Assembly (NCBI RefSeq): GCF_024584805.1
Contig: NZ_CP075715.1
Span: forward strand, 496,001 to 560,000
Reading direction: 5' to 3'
Source of the DNA: Streptomyces sp. FIT100
GTDB taxonomy: Bacteria; Actinomycetota; Actinomycetes; Streptomycetales; Streptomycetaceae
DNA length: 64,000 bases
Below, piece after piece: positions 26,284 through 35,160 of this stretch. The notes beneath the pieces were generated by a model. The model was given only the letters and a program-made list of their open reading frames with translations, had not been told where the DNA came from and did no database searches. The translations under genes were made by a program, and so were the position numbers. The stretch's first letter is position 1, and each line of letters opens with the position of its first letter.

Positions 26284-26388
26284 CAGGCCCTATGCTCGAC
26301 GCCACAGCCTTGCATGGCACCAAAGGTGTCCGCAGGCTATACCCCATGTGCCCGCACGGGCACTCCGACGACGACAGGACAGCGCACA

Positions 26389-27423
26389 GTGGCCGAGTTC
26401 GCCCGCCGCCCCGAGACCACCCGCTACGGCACCCGGCCCACCATGAAGGATGTGGCAGCGCGCGCCGGAGTCGGCCTCAAGACGGTGTCCCGGGTGGTCA
26501 ACGGCGAGCCGGGGGTCACACCGGACACCGAGCGAAGGGTCCAGGAGGCCATCGAGGCGCTGGGCTTCCGGCGCAACGACAGCGCACGGGTGCTCCGCAA
26601 GGGGCGTACGGCATCGATCGGGCTGGTCCTGGAGGATCTCGCCGACCCCTTCTACGGTCCCCTGAGCCGCGCCGTCGAGGAAGTCGCCCGGGCCCACGGC
26701 GCGCTGCTCATCAACGGCTCCAGCGCGGAGGACCCGGACCGCGAGCAGGAGTTGGCGCTGGCGCTGTGCGCGCGCCGCGTGGACGGGCTGATCGTGATCC
26801 CGGCCGGCCGCGACCACCGCTATCTGGAGCCCGAGATCAAGGCGGGCGTGGCGACGGTGTTCGTGGACCGTCCGGCCGGGCGCATCGACGCGGACGTCGT
26901 CCTGTCGGACAGCTTCGGCGGCTCCCGGCAGGGCGTCGCGCATCTGGTCGCGCACGGGCACCGCAGGATCGGGTTCATCGGCGACCAGCCGCGGATCCAC
27001 ACGGCGACGGAGCGACTGCGCGGCTACCGCGCCGCGATGGAGGACGCGGGGCTGGACGTGGACGAGCGATGGGTGTCGCTCGGTTCGACGGACCCGGAGC
27101 GGGTGACGGAGGCGGTGGAGGCGATGCTGTCGGGGCCCGACCCGGTCACCGCGCTGTTCGCCGGCAACAACCGCGTGACCGTCACCGCCGTCCGGGTGCT
27201 GGCGGGGCGCGACAGTCCGGTCGCCCTGGTCGGCTTCGACGACATCGAACTCGCCGATCTGCTGGGCATCACCGTCATCGCACAGGACGCCGCGGCGCTC
27301 GGGCGCACGGCGGCGGAGCGGCTGTTCCGCCGGCTCGACGGGGTGGCCGACGAGCCGACGCGGGTCGAGCTGGCGACACGGCTGATCGCCCGCGGCTCGG
27401 GCGAAGTGCCGCCGCCCGCCTGA
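26389..27423 (+). CDS. LacI-family transcriptional regulator
   Basis: 344 residues. Helix-turn-helix ~18-66 with TMKDVAARAGVGLKTVSRVVNGEPGV and hinge RVLRKGRTASIGLV; a periplasmic-binding-protein-like effector domain follows. GTG at 26389 is chosen for an AGGACA site upstream; the internal ATG (TMKDVA) would trim the first 18 residues. It likely controls the divergent ROK kinase. Confidence 0.92.
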   Translation: MAEFARRPETTRYGTRPTMKDVAARAGVGLKTVSRVVNGEPGVTPDTERRVQEAIEALGFRRNDSARVLRKGRTASIGLVLEDLADPFYGPLSRAVEEVARAHGALLINGSSAEDPDREQELALALCARRVDGLIVIPAGRDHRYLEPEIKAGVATVFVDRPAGRIDADVVLSDSFGGSRQGVAHLVAHGHRRIGFIGDQPRIHTATERLRGYRAAMEDAGLDVDERWVSLGSTDPERVTEAVEAMLSGPDPVTALFAGNNRVTVTAVRVLAGRDSPVALVGFDDIELADLLGITVIAQDAAALGRTAAERLFRRLDGVADEPTRVELATRLIARGSGEVPPPA

Positions 27424-27437
27424 GCCGTACGCACGCG

Positions 27438-27562
27438 CCCGGGCTCGGACACGCCCCGGGCGCAGGCACGACCCCGGGCTCGGAAACAGCCCGGGCGCAG
27501 GCACAACCCCCGGCCCGGAAACAACCCGGGCACAGGCACAACCCCCGGCCCGGACAGGCCCG
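27438..27562. repeat. 35-bp tandem repeat, about 3.5 copies
   Basis: Units at 27438-27472, 27473-27507 and 27508-27542, then a partial copy to ~27562. Each carries CCCGGGC inverted pairs and a GCACRAC tail. Lies between the LacI and MFS genes; could act as a string of terminator hairpins. Confidence 0.85.
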
Positions 27563-27647
27563 ATCGACCGCGGGCGCGCCCCGGTCTCCGCCAGTGCTGT
27601 CCGTAATCACGGGCGTTCGCGCCCGGCTCCGCCGTACGCTCCTCCCC

Positions 27648-28934
27648 ATGACCGAACTCGCCGCCGGCCGGCGGGCATCGAAAGGGGTACACCCGCTGTG
27701 GCGCGACCGTGACTTCGCTGTCTTCTGGGCCGCGCAGACCCTCTCGGTCGTCGGAGACTCCTTCGCCCTGATCGCAGTGCCGCTGCTGGTGCTGCACGCG
27801 ACGGGATCCGTGGCGCAGATGGGCCTGCTGACCGCCGTCGCCGGCGCGGCCTCGCTCGTGGCGGGGGTGTTCGCCGGGGTCGTGGTGGACCGCCTCGACC
27901 GCAGGAAGCTGCTGATCGCCTGCGACGTCGCTCGCATGCTGCTCTACGCACTCGTGCCGTTGGTGTGGGCGTTCGGCCCGCGGATCTGGCTGCTCTATGT
28001 ACTCCTGCCGCTCGGCGAGGCGGTGGGGATGCTGTTCGCCGTCACCTACGTCACCGTCGTACGCAGCCTGGTCAGCGGCGACCGCATCACGGAGGCCAAC
28101 GGCGGGCTCAACGCGACGGCCGCGGCGGCCGGGGTGATCGGCCCGCTGTGCGCGGGCGTGGTGGCGGCCCGGTTCGGGCCGGCGGCGGCGGTCGGTGTGG
28201 ACGCGGCGAGCTTCGGCGTCTCCGCGGCCTGCCTGGTCTTCGTACGGTTCAGGGACGGCACGCGGGCGACGCGGAGCGCCGAGCAACCGGGCGCCGAGGC
28301 GGGTGCGAAGGCGGCTCCGTGGAGGCTGTGGCAGGACCTGCGCGCCGGGGTGTCCTTCCTGCGCGGGCACCCCGTGCTGCGGGCCCTGACCGTCCTTCTG
28401 GCGTTCTTCAGCTTCCTGACGCTCGGTCTGAACGACCTGCTCATCTACCACCTCAAGCACGATCTCGGACAGAGCGACGGCGCGGTGGGCACCGTCTTCG
28501 CGTTCGGGGCGCTGGGCACGATCACCGGGGCCCTGCTCGTGGCCCGGATCCGCCGCAGGCTCGGCTTCGGCGCGACCTGGACCGGGGCCGTCGCGGTCTG
28601 CGGGCTCGCCGTCGCGGGCATCGGCTGGGCCGGCAGCGTGACGGGCGTCGCCGTCATGGCAGCCGCGTTCCTGGGCTGCGCCGGCATCGCGGGAACGTGC
28701 TCGATGTCCCTGCGGCAGGAAGTGACCCCGGAGCACCTGCTGGGACGCGTCACTTCGGCGTTCTGGACGCTCCACTACTCGGCGGCGCCGGTCGGTGCGG
28801 CCGTCCTCACCTGGGCCGCGCAACGCCACGGAACGGCCCCGGTGGGTCTGGCCGCCGGTGCGGCCTGCGTGCTCATGGCGGCGCTGGCGCTGTTCACACC
28901 GGTCCGCCGGCGCCGCCCGGAGTGCCCCGCGTAG
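27648..28934 (+). CDS. MFS exporter (MFS_3 / EntS-like)
   Basis: 428 residues with about 12 membrane segments. WRDRDFAVFWAAQTLSVVGDSFALIAVPLLVL and the VVDRLDRRKLLIACDVARM loop are hallmarks of the macrolide/enterobactin-type exporter branch. The substrate is unknown and no biosynthetic genes adjoin. ATG at 27648; the open frame upstream reads through the 35-bp repeats and is not credible coding. Confidence 0.85.
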   Translation: MTELAAGRRASKGVHPLWRDRDFAVFWAAQTLSVVGDSFALIAVPLLVLHATGSVAQMGLLTAVAGAASLVAGVFAGVVVDRLDRRKLLIACDVARMLLYALVPLVWAFGPRIWLLYVLLPLGEAVGMLFAVTYVTVVRSLVSGDRITEANGGLNATAAAAGVIGPLCAGVVAARFGPAAAVGVDAASFGVSAACLVFVRFRDGTRATRSAEQPGAEAGAKAAPWRLWQDLRAGVSFLRGHPVLRALTVLLAFFSFLTLGLNDLLIYHLKHDLGQSDGAVGTVFAFGALGTITGALLVARIRRRLGFGATWTGAVAVCGLAVAGIGWAGSVTGVAVMAAAFLGCAGIAGTCSMSLRQEVTPEHLLGRVTSAFWTLHYSAAPVGAAVLTWAAQRHGTAPVGLAAGAACVLMAALALFTPVRRRRPECPA

Positions 28935-28979
28935 ACCGTCGGGGATCGCCCGGTCTCGCCGGGCGGGGGTACGGGGGGA

Positions 28980-30269
28980 CTACTGCGCCGTGGCCGTCAG
29001 ATCGCCGCGGCGCGGCCGTGCGAAACCGTCGAGCTCGGCGCGCGTCAGTCCGGTGAGCCCGGCCACCTCGTCGCCGTCCAGGGCGCCGCAGTCCAGTCCG
29101 CGCAGGAGGTAGCCGCTGAGCGCCTTCGCGGTGGCGGGCTCGTCCATGATGTCGCCCTCGGTCCTGGCGACGTACGCGGCGAGGCGGGCGGCGGCGGCCG
29201 CCATCCCCTCGCGGTAGAAGGCGAAGACGGCGGCGTAGCGGGTCGGGAGGTGGCCCGGGTGCATGTCCCAGCCCTGGTAGTACGCGCGGGCCAACGCGCG
29301 TCGCGTCAGGCCGTAGTGGAGCCTCCACGCCTCGTGGACGTGGTCGGTGGTCCCCACCGGGAGGACGTTGGTGGAGCCGTCGGAGACGCGGACGCCGGTG
29401 CCCGCCGCGGCGACCTGCATGACCGCCTTGGCGTGGTCGGCCGCCGGGTGGTCGCTCGCCTGGTACGCGGCGCTGACGCCGAGGCAGGCGCTGTAGTCGA
29501 AGGTGCCGTAGTGCAGTCCGGTGGCGCGCCCCTCGGCGGCGTCGAGCATGCGGGCCACGGTGGCGGTGCCGTCGGCGGCCAGGATGGCCTGGCTGGTCTC
29601 GATCTGGATCTCGAAGCCGATCCGGCCGGCGTCGAGGCCGTGGGCCTTCTCGAAGGCTTCGAGGAGCCGGACGAACGCCGCGACCTGCTCGGGGTAGGTC
29701 ACCTTGGGGAGGGTGAGCACGTGCCCGTCGGGCAAACCGCCGTGCTCCATCAGACCGGTGAGGAAGATGTCCGTGGTGCGGATGCCGCGGTCGCGTACTG
29801 CGGCCTCCATGCATTTCATCCGGATGCCCATGTACGGGGCCGCCGTGCCCTCTTCGTACGCCTCGGAGATCAGCCGGGCGGCGCGGGCGGCGTCCGCGTC
29901 CTCGTCACGGCCGTGGTAGCCGTCCTCGAAGTCGACGCGGAGGTCCTCGACGGGCTCGCGCTCCAGCTTGGCCCGTACGCGCGTGTGGACGGGCTCGGCG
30001 AGTTCCTCGGAGAGGCCGAGCACCCGGGCGAGGGTCGCGGCGTCGGGCGCGTGCTCGTCGAGCGCGGCGAGGGCCTGGTCGCCCCATGAGCGGATGGTTC
30101 CGGCGTCGAACGCGTCGCCCGGTACGTAGACGGTGTGAACGGGCTGGCGGGTGCCGGGGTCTCCCGGGTAGCGGCGGGCGAGCTCGGCGTCCACCGGTGC
30201 GAGGGAGGCGCTGATGTCCTCGCTGACCGCGCCGGCGAGGCTCGTCGTCACCTTCTCCTGCTGACCCAT
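28980..30269 (-). CDS. DUF6986 aldolase/citrate lyase-like protein
   Basis: 429 residues. The TIM-barrel pattern of the HpcH/HpaI-CitE superfamily is visible: DLRVDFEDGY (acidic metal ligand), LPKVTYPEQVAAFV, GFEIQIETSQAILAADG (conserved Glu) and GLHYGTFDYSACLG. The family is uncharacterised. The TTCCG-N5-CGGAA dyad in its promoter resembles IclR-type sites. ATG at 30269 with AGGAGGG upstream. Monocistronic by spacing. Confidence 0.8.
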   Translation of the reverse strand: MGQQEKVTTSLAGAVSEDISASLAPVDAELARRYPGDPGTRQPVHTVYVPGDAFDAGTIRSWGDQALAALDEHAPDAATLARVLGLSEELAEPVHTRVRAKLEREPVEDLRVDFEDGYHGRDEDADAARAARLISEAYEEGTAAPYMGIRMKCMEAAVRDRGIRTTDIFLTGLMEHGGLPDGHVLTLPKVTYPEQVAAFVRLLEAFEKAHGLDAGRIGFEIQIETSQAILAADGTATVARMLDAAEGRATGLHYGTFDYSACLGVSAAYQASDHPAADHAKAVMQVAAAGTGVRVSDGSTNVLPVGTTDHVHEAWRLHYGLTRRALARAYYQGWDMHPGHLPTRYAAVFAFYREGMAAAAARLAAYVARTEGDIMDEPATAKALSGYLLRGLDCGALDGDEVAGLTGLTRAELDGFARPRRGDLTATAQ

Positions 30270-30288
30270 CGCTGCTCACCCTCCTGTT

Positions 30289-30303
30289 TTCCGCTGCACG
30301 GAA
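30289..30303. promoter_or_regulatory. Dyad TTCCG-N5-CGGAA, candidate IclR-type operator
   Basis: Perfect 5-bp arms 20 bp upstream of the DUF6986 start. A further ATCCG half-site follows at 30310-30314. IclR-family repressors of catabolic genes often use this half-site. Confidence 0.5.
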
Positions 30304-30369
30304 TCAGTAATCCGTATGGTGAAGCTATCTGGGTGACCGACCTGCGTCAATGGTCCCCTGCAACGGCGT

Positions 30370-30402
30370 GGGGCCGCGGGGTGGGGTTCACCGCGCGGCC
30401 CC
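30370..30402. terminator. GC hairpin downstream of etfA
   Basis: GGGGCCGCG and CGCGGCCCC arms with a 15-nt loop, 26 bp past the etfA stop on its strand. Confidence 0.6.
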
Positions 30403-30427
30403 GTGGTGGGGGTGGGGGGTGTCGGGT

Positions 30428-31390
30428 TCAGCTCTTGCGGGTGTTGATTTCCTGGGTGAGTTGGGGGACGACGTCGAAGAGGTCGCCGACGATGCCGTAG
30501 TCGACGAGGTCGAAGATGGGGGCTTCGGCGTCCTTGTTGATCGCGACGATGGTCTTGGAGGTCTGCATGCCGGCCCGGTGCTGGATCGCGCCGGAGATAC
30601 CGGAGGCGATGTACAGCTGGGGGGAGACGCTCTTGCCGGTCTGGCCGACCTGGTTGGAGTGCGGGTACCAGCCGGCGTCGACCGCGGCGCGGGAGGCACC
30701 GACCGCGGCCCCCAGGGAGTCGGCGAGCGCTTCGATGATCGCGAAGTTCTCCGCGCCGTTGACACCGCGGCCGCCGGAGACCACGATCGCGGCCTCGGTC
30801 AGCTCCGGACGGCCGGTCGACTCCCGCGGCGTGCGGGAGACGATCTTCGTGCCGGTGGCCTGCTCACCGAAGGACACCGTCAGCGCCTCGACACTACCGG
30901 CGGCCGGGGCGGCCTGGACCGGGGCCGAGTTCGGCTTCACGGTGATGACCGGCGTGCCCTTGGACACCCGGGAGGTGGTGGTGAACGCGGCGGCGAACGC
31001 GGACTGCGTGGCCACCGGACCCTGCTCGCCGGCCTCCAGATCGATCGCGTCGGTGATGATGCCCGAACCGATCCGCACCGCCAGACGCGCGGCGATCTCC
31101 TTGCCCTCGGCCGAGGACGGCACCAACACCGCCACCGGCGAGGTGGCCTCGTAGGCGGCCTGCAACGCGTCCACCTTCGGGACCACCAGATAGTCGGCGA
31201 ACTCGGGGGCATCGGCGGTCAGGACCCTGACCGCGCCGTGCTCGGCGAGCGTAGCGGCGGTGGCCTCGGCACCGGGGCCGAGCGCGACGGCGACCGGCTC
31301 ACCGATACGGCGGGCCAGCGTCAGCAGCTCCAGCGTGGGCTTGCGGACGGCACCGTCCACGTGGTCGACATAGACGAGAACTTCAGCCAT
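30428..31390 (-). CDS. etfA: Electron transfer flavoprotein alpha subunit
   Basis: 320 residues, usual length. The C-terminal FAD domain carries [12 protein letters not shown] and [23 protein letters not shown]. With EtfB it passes electrons from acyl-CoA dehydrogenases to the membrane quinone pool. ATG at 31390. It follows etfB with a 99-bp gap containing a G-rich tract, so probably the same transcript. Codons are strongly C-ending, consistent with high expression. Confidence 0.97.
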   Translation of the reverse strand: MAEVLVYVDHVDGAVRKPTLELLTLARRIGEPVAVALGPGAEATAATLAEHGAVRVLTADAPEFADYLVVPKVDALQAAYEATSPVAVLVPSSAEGKEIAARLAVRIGSGIITDAIDLEAGEQGPVATQSAFAAAFTTTSRVSKGTPVITVKPNSAPVQAAPAAGSVEALTVSFGEQATGTKIVSRTPRESTGRPELTEAAIVVSGGRGVNGAENFAIIEALADSLGAAVGASRAAVDAGWYPHSNQVGQTGKSVSPQLYIASGISGAIQHRAGMQTSKTIVAINKDAEAPIFDLVDYGIVGDLFDVVPQLTQEINTRKS

Positions 31391-31435
31391 GGAACGTCTT
31401 CTCTCCTGCGTGCAAAGTATGCGAGACGGGACGAG

Positions 31436-31476
31436 CGGGCGGGCGGGGCGGGCGGGGTGAGCGGGGCGGTTGGGGT
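31436..31476. other. G-rich tract, possible quadruplex
   Basis: Repeated GGG/GGGG runs separated by one to four bases on the plus (template) strand between etfB and etfA. Fits a G-quadruplex motif; biological role unproven. Confidence 0.5.
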
Positions 31477-31489
31477 GAAGGGCCGGGGC

Positions 31490-32275
31490 TCAGATGAACT
31501 TCTGCCCGGCCAGGAACGCGGCCAGCTGCCTGCCGCCCTCGCCCTCGTCCTTGACGATCGTGCCCGCGCTGCGGGCCGGACGCTCGACCGCGGAATCCAC
31601 CGCGGTCCAGGCACCCTCCAGACCCACCTCGTCCGCGTCGATCTCCAGATCGGACAGGTCCAGCGACTCCACCGGCTTCTTCTTCGCCGCCATGATCCCC
31701 TTGAACGACGGGTAACGCGCCTCGCCCGACTGGTCCGTCACCGACACCACGGCCGGCAGCGACGCCTCCAACTGCTCCGACGCGGTGTCACCATCCCGCC
31801 GACCCGTGACCACACCGCCCTCGACCGCAACCTCCGACAGCAGCGTGACCTGCGGAACACCCAACCGCTCCGCCAGGATCGCCGGCAGCACCCCCATCGT
31901 GCCGTCGGTCGAGGCCATACCACAGACGACCAGGTCGAAACCGGTCCTCTCGATCGCCTTCGCCAGCACCAACGACGTGCCCATCACATCCGAACCGTGC
32001 AGATCATCGTCCTCGACATGAACCGCCCGGTCCGCACCCATCGACAACGCCTTACGCAACGCATCCCGGGCATCCTCCGGACCCACCGTCACCACAGTGA
32101 CCTCCGCATCACCCGACGCCTCCGCGATCTGCAACGCCTGCTCCACCGCATACTCGTCCAGCTCGGAAAGCAGACCGTCCACATCGTCCCGATCAACCGT
32201 CAGGTCATCACCGAAACGCCGGTCACCAGTCGCGTCGGGCACAAACTTCACAGTGACAACGATCCTCAAGCTCAC
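31490..32275 (-). CDS. etfB: Electron transfer flavoprotein beta subunit
   Basis: 261 residues. Opening LRIVVTVKFVPDATGDRRF, the nucleotide-binding DLVVCGMASTDGTMGVLPA and the recognition-loop region LPAVVSVTDQSGEARYPSFKGIMAAKKKP are all canonical. GTG at 32275 with GGAGAG. First gene of etfBA. A dyad TACT-CGCC-AGTA overlapping a TAATAT -10 box lies 108 bp upstream. Confidence 0.97.
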   Translation of the reverse strand: MSLRIVVTVKFVPDATGDRRFGDDLTVDRDDVDGLLSELDEYAVEQALQIAEASGDAEVTVVTVGPEDARDALRKALSMGADRAVHVEDDDLHGSDVMGTSLVLAKAIERTGFDLVVCGMASTDGTMGVLPAILAERLGVPQVTLLSEVAVEGGVVTGRRDGDTASEQLEASLPAVVSVTDQSGEARYPSFKGIMAAKKKPVESLDLSDLEIDADEVGLEGAWTAVDSAVERPARSAGTIVKDEGEGGRQLAAFLAGQKFI

Positions 32276-32378
32276 GCCGGCTCTCCTACTGCATCGTCAT
32301 TTCTCGGCTGCCTTCTGCAGGCAGCATAGGCGCCTGAAGCGGCCGATCCCGGTCGGAGCGCCCCGCGCTCCGCACGAA

Positions 32379-32395
32379 ATATTACTCGCCAGTAG
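32379..32395 (-). promoter_or_regulatory. etfBA promoter -10 with overlapping dyad
   Basis: On the minus strand TAATAT (32384-32379) is a near-consensus -10. The dyad TACT-CGCC-AGTA (32383-32394) overlaps its end, a repressor-type arrangement fitting a TetR dimer. No such regulator is adjacent, so the controller would act in trans. Confidence 0.5.
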
Positions 32396-32491
32396 AGCGG
32401 GCCGACGACGGATGAGCAAGCGCTTGGAACTGTGACCTTGACAACGCTGCGTAATCACTGGTGCCGGGAGCTTCCGGCGGCCCGGAACTCC

Positions 32492-32998
32492 TCAGTCCCT
32501 CAGGGAGTTGAAGCGGCCCTGGTGGTACAGCAGCGGACGCCCCGCTCCGGCGGGGTCGCCCGCGACGGCCTCGGCGATGACGATCCGATGGTCCCCCGCG
32601 GGCACCCGGGCCACGACACGGCAGACCAGCCAGGCCAGCACCCCGTCGAGGACGGGGACGCCCGCGGGTCCGGTACGCCATCGGGTGGGCGGGGCGAAGC
32701 GCTCGGCGCCGCTGCGCGCGAAGGTGGCGGCCAGCTCGCGCTGGTGTTCACCGAGTACGTGGACACCGATGTGGCCGGCCTGGGAGACGACGGGCCAGCT
32801 GGACGACGCGGTCCCGATCCCGAAGGAGACCAACGGGGGCTCGGCGGCGACGGAGTTGAGGGAGGTGGCGGTGAAGCCGACGGGACGGTCGCCGTGGGCC
32901 GTGATGACCGCGACACCTGCCGCGTGCTGCCGGAAAACGGCGCGGAGCAGGTCGGGGGAGGCCAGTTGGGGGACGCCGAGATCGGGCGTAGCCGTCAT
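32492..32998 (-). CDS. Flavin reductase-like (FMN-binding) protein
   Basis: 168 residues of the flavin_reduct/HpaC family: FRQHAAGVAVITAHGDRPVGFTATSLNSVAAEPPLVSFGI binds FMN, then GVHVLGEHQRELA and the C-terminal GRPLLYHQGRFNSL. It would supply reduced flavin to a two-component monooxygenase; no such oxygenase adjoins. ATG at 32998 with AAGGAC. Confidence 0.92.
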   Translation of the reverse strand: MTATPDLGVPQLASPDLLRAVFRQHAAGVAVITAHGDRPVGFTATSLNSVAAEPPLVSFGIGTASSSWPVVSQAGHIGVHVLGEHQRELAATFARSGAERFAPPTRWRTGPAGVPVLDGVLAWLVCRVVARVPAGDHRIVIAEAVAGDPAGAGRPLLYHQGRFNSLRD

Positions 32999-33204
32999 GG
33001 AGTTGTCCTTCTTGTCCTTCTGCGGGGGATGCGTACGGGTCCTTGGCTGCTCAGACACCCGGACAGCGCGCACTCGCGTTGCGGCCCAGGTCAACGTGGG
33101 CCCTGCGGTGGAGAAGGAGTTGAGGTGGCACCTCGTCAGACTGACGATCGATGGCCAGTGCAGTCAAGCGCGTACCGGAATATGCGAGCAGCGTCACGAC
33201 GCGT

Positions 33205-33645
33205 TCACTCCGCGCCGCGACCGGTCCCGTCCTGGACCGCAGCGCCCAGCGCCGCGATGACGTCGGCCTTGCGGGGCTGTCCCGACGCGCGGCGTACGAT
33301 CCGGCCCCGGGCGTCCAGGACCAGCACGGTCGGCGTCTTCAGGATGTCCAGTTCGCGCACGAGCGAGAGCCGGTCCTCGGCGTCGAGTTCGACGTGGACG
33401 ACGCCGTCGACCATGTCCACCACCTCGGCGAGCGTGCGCCGGGTCGCCCTGCAGGGCTGGCAGAAGGCGCTGGAGAACTGCACCAGCGTGGCCCGCTCCC
33501 CCAGTTCCGCGCCCAGCTCGGCCGCCCCGAGCCTGCGCTCCTCGTCCCGCCCCCGCACCTTCAGCCTCCCGCTCGTCCGCCGGTGCAGCAGGCCGAAGGC
33601 CCCCGCCACCGCGAGGACCGCCGCACACACCACAAGTCCGGTCAT
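33205..33645 (-). CDS. Thioredoxin/TlpA-like membrane-anchored protein
   Basis: 146 residues: an N-terminal membrane anchor (~4-21), then a thioredoxin fold with active site FCQPC (Cys62, Cys65) and the cis-Pro loop KTPTVLVLD. Likely a thiol-disulfide oxidoreductase facing outward. Divergent from DUF4395; this pairing recurs in actinobacteria and suggests a joint redox or maturation role. Confidence 0.9.
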   Translation of the reverse strand: MTGLVVCAAVLAVAGAFGLLHRRTSGRLKVRGRDEERRLGAAELGAELGERATLVQFSSAFCQPCRATRRTLAEVVDMVDGVVHVELDAEDRLSLVRELDILKTPTVLVLDARGRIVRRASGQPRKADVIAALGAAVQDGTGRGAE

Positions 33646-33739
33646 CGTTCCCTTCCGATCCGACTGCCTTGCCAGCGTTCACACGACCGCAAAGATTCCC
33701 GTGCTCCCCCTCCGCGTCTGCTGCGGGATGCTGGTCGCC

Positions 33740-34168
33740 ATGGATGCCGCCATGAACATCGACGTCAGAGGGCCGCGCTTCGGCGCCGCCGTCACCACGG
33801 TCGTACTCGCCGCCGTTCTCATCACCTCCAGCTGGGCGCTGCTCGCCTGGCAGACGCTGTGCTTCGCCGTGGGGTCGGTGGCCGGCGTGCAGCGTTCACC
33901 GTACGGGTTGCTGTTCCGGGGCCTCATACGCCCGAGGATCGGTCCGCCCACGGAGGTCGAGTCTCCCGGACCGCCGCGGTTCGCGCAGAGGGTCGGGCTC
34001 GGCTTCGCGCTGCTGGGACTCGTCGGCTACGCCTGGGGGCCGCAGTGGCTGGGGATGGCGGCCGCGGCGTGCGCGCTTGCCGCCGCGTTCCTGAACGCGG
34101 CGTTCTCGTACTGCCTGGGGTGTGAGCTCTATCTGCTGCTCCGCCGGGCGGCTCCGGCCCGCGGATGA
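33740..34168 (+). CDS. DUF4395 membrane protein
   Basis: 142 residues, about four membrane segments. IDVRGPRFGAAVTTVVLA and the C-terminal NAAFSYCLGCELYLLLRR are typical of DUF4395, with the conserved CxxC at YCLGCE. ATG at 33740 (in-frame ATG 33728 possible). Divergent from the TlpA-like gene; the CxxC makes a thiol exchange with that partner plausible but unproven. Confidence 0.85.
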   Translation: MDAAMNIDVRGPRFGAAVTTVVLAAVLITSSWALLAWQTLCFAVGSVAGVQRSPYGLLFRGLIRPRIGPPTEVESPGPPRFAQRVGLGFALLGLVGYAWGPQWLGMAAAACALAAAFLNAAFSYCLGCELYLLLRRAAPARG

Positions 34169-34389
34169 CACACGGTTGCCCCACGGACGGACGTCGATGA
34201 CGCGCGGAGGGAACGCGGAATGCCGCGATCCGTGACACGACGTGACGAGAATCTCGCCGTGTGAGGCGCCCAGGACTGGCCGTAACGCCGCGCATGGGGC
34301 ACCATCTGCCCAATGCCGAAAACCTACGGCTGCGTAACTTCCGCCGGGTGAACCCTCCCGGGGCACAGTAAGGAAGGGTCTCCCGACAG

Positions 34390-35130
34390 ATGGCAGAGCT
34401 CGTCTACCGGCCGGTCATCGGCGCCGCACTCACGATGTTCAAGGCGCTCGACCTGAAGATCGAGACCAAGGGGGCGGAGAACATTCCGCGCTCCGGCGGC
34501 GCGGTGCTGGTGAGCAACCACATCAGCTACCTCGACTTCGTCTTCTCCGGCCTCGCGGCGCTGCCGCAGAAGCGGCTGGTCCGCTTCATGGCGAAGGAGT
34601 CGGTGTTCCGGCACCGGATCTCGGGCCCGCTGATGCGCGGGATGAAGCACATCCCCGTCGACCGCGCCCAGGGCGAGGCGGCGTACGCGCACGCGCTGGA
34701 CTCGCTGCGCTCCGGCGAGATCGTCGGGGTCTTCCCCGAGGCCACGATCTCGCAGTCGTTCACCCTGAAGAGCTTCAAGTCGGGTGCCGCGCGACTCGCC
34801 CAGGAGGCCGGGGTGCCGCTGGTCCCGATGGCGCTGTGGGGCACCCAGCGGCTGTGGACGAAGGGGCGGCCGAAGAACCTCAGGCGCAGCCACATCCCGG
34901 TGACGATCCGGGTCGGAGAGCCGGTGGAGGCCCCCTCCGACCAGTACGCGGGCGCGATCACCCGGCGGCTGCGGGAGCGTGTGCAGGAGCTGCTTGAGGC
35001 GGCGCAGCGCGCCTACCCGGTGCGCCCCAAGGACGCGGGCGACACCTGGTGGGTGCCCTCGCACCTCGGGGGCACGGCGCCTTCCCCCGCGGAGATCCGC
35101 GAGGCCGAGCGGAGCGTTCAGAACGGCTGA
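34390..35130 (+). CDS. 1-acyl-glycerol-3-phosphate acyltransferase (PlsC family)
   Basis: 246 residues. Catalytic HX4D is His44-Asp49 in NHISYLD; the glycerol-phosphate binding motif is FPEATIS (~118), with VPLVPMALWG (motif IV). Membrane-associated phospholipid synthesis. ATG at 34390 with AAGGAAGGG upstream. Streptomyces carry many paralogues, so which step it serves is open. Confidence 0.93.
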   Translation: MAELVYRPVIGAALTMFKALDLKIETKGAENIPRSGGAVLVSNHISYLDFVFSGLAALPQKRLVRFMAKESVFRHRISGPLMRGMKHIPVDRAQGEAAYAHALDSLRSGEIVGVFPEATISQSFTLKSFKSGAARLAQEAGVPLVPMALWGTQRLWTKGRPKNLRRSHIPVTIRVGEPVEAPSDQYAGAITRRLRERVQELLEAAQRAYPVRPKDAGDTWWVPSHLGGTAPSPAEIREAERSVQNG

Positions 35131-35160
35131 GGCCGTTGGGGCGTCGTAGCCGCTGAAACG

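Noticed and set aside
27438..27562. Possible CRISPR array
   Set aside because: The 35-bp units abut directly with no unique spacers, and no cas genes are present. The same applies to 16618-16689 and 49896-49991.
26292..28934. A possible 880-residue fusion ahead of the MFS exporter
   Set aside because: The upstream part is the shifted frame of the LacI gene and then the 35-bp repeats; the MFS domain begins at the ATG at 27648.
33151..34125. Plus-strand frame of 324 codons over the TlpA-like and DUF4395 genes
   Set aside because: Antisense or offset frame of the two real genes with typical Arg/Pro-rich shadow composition.
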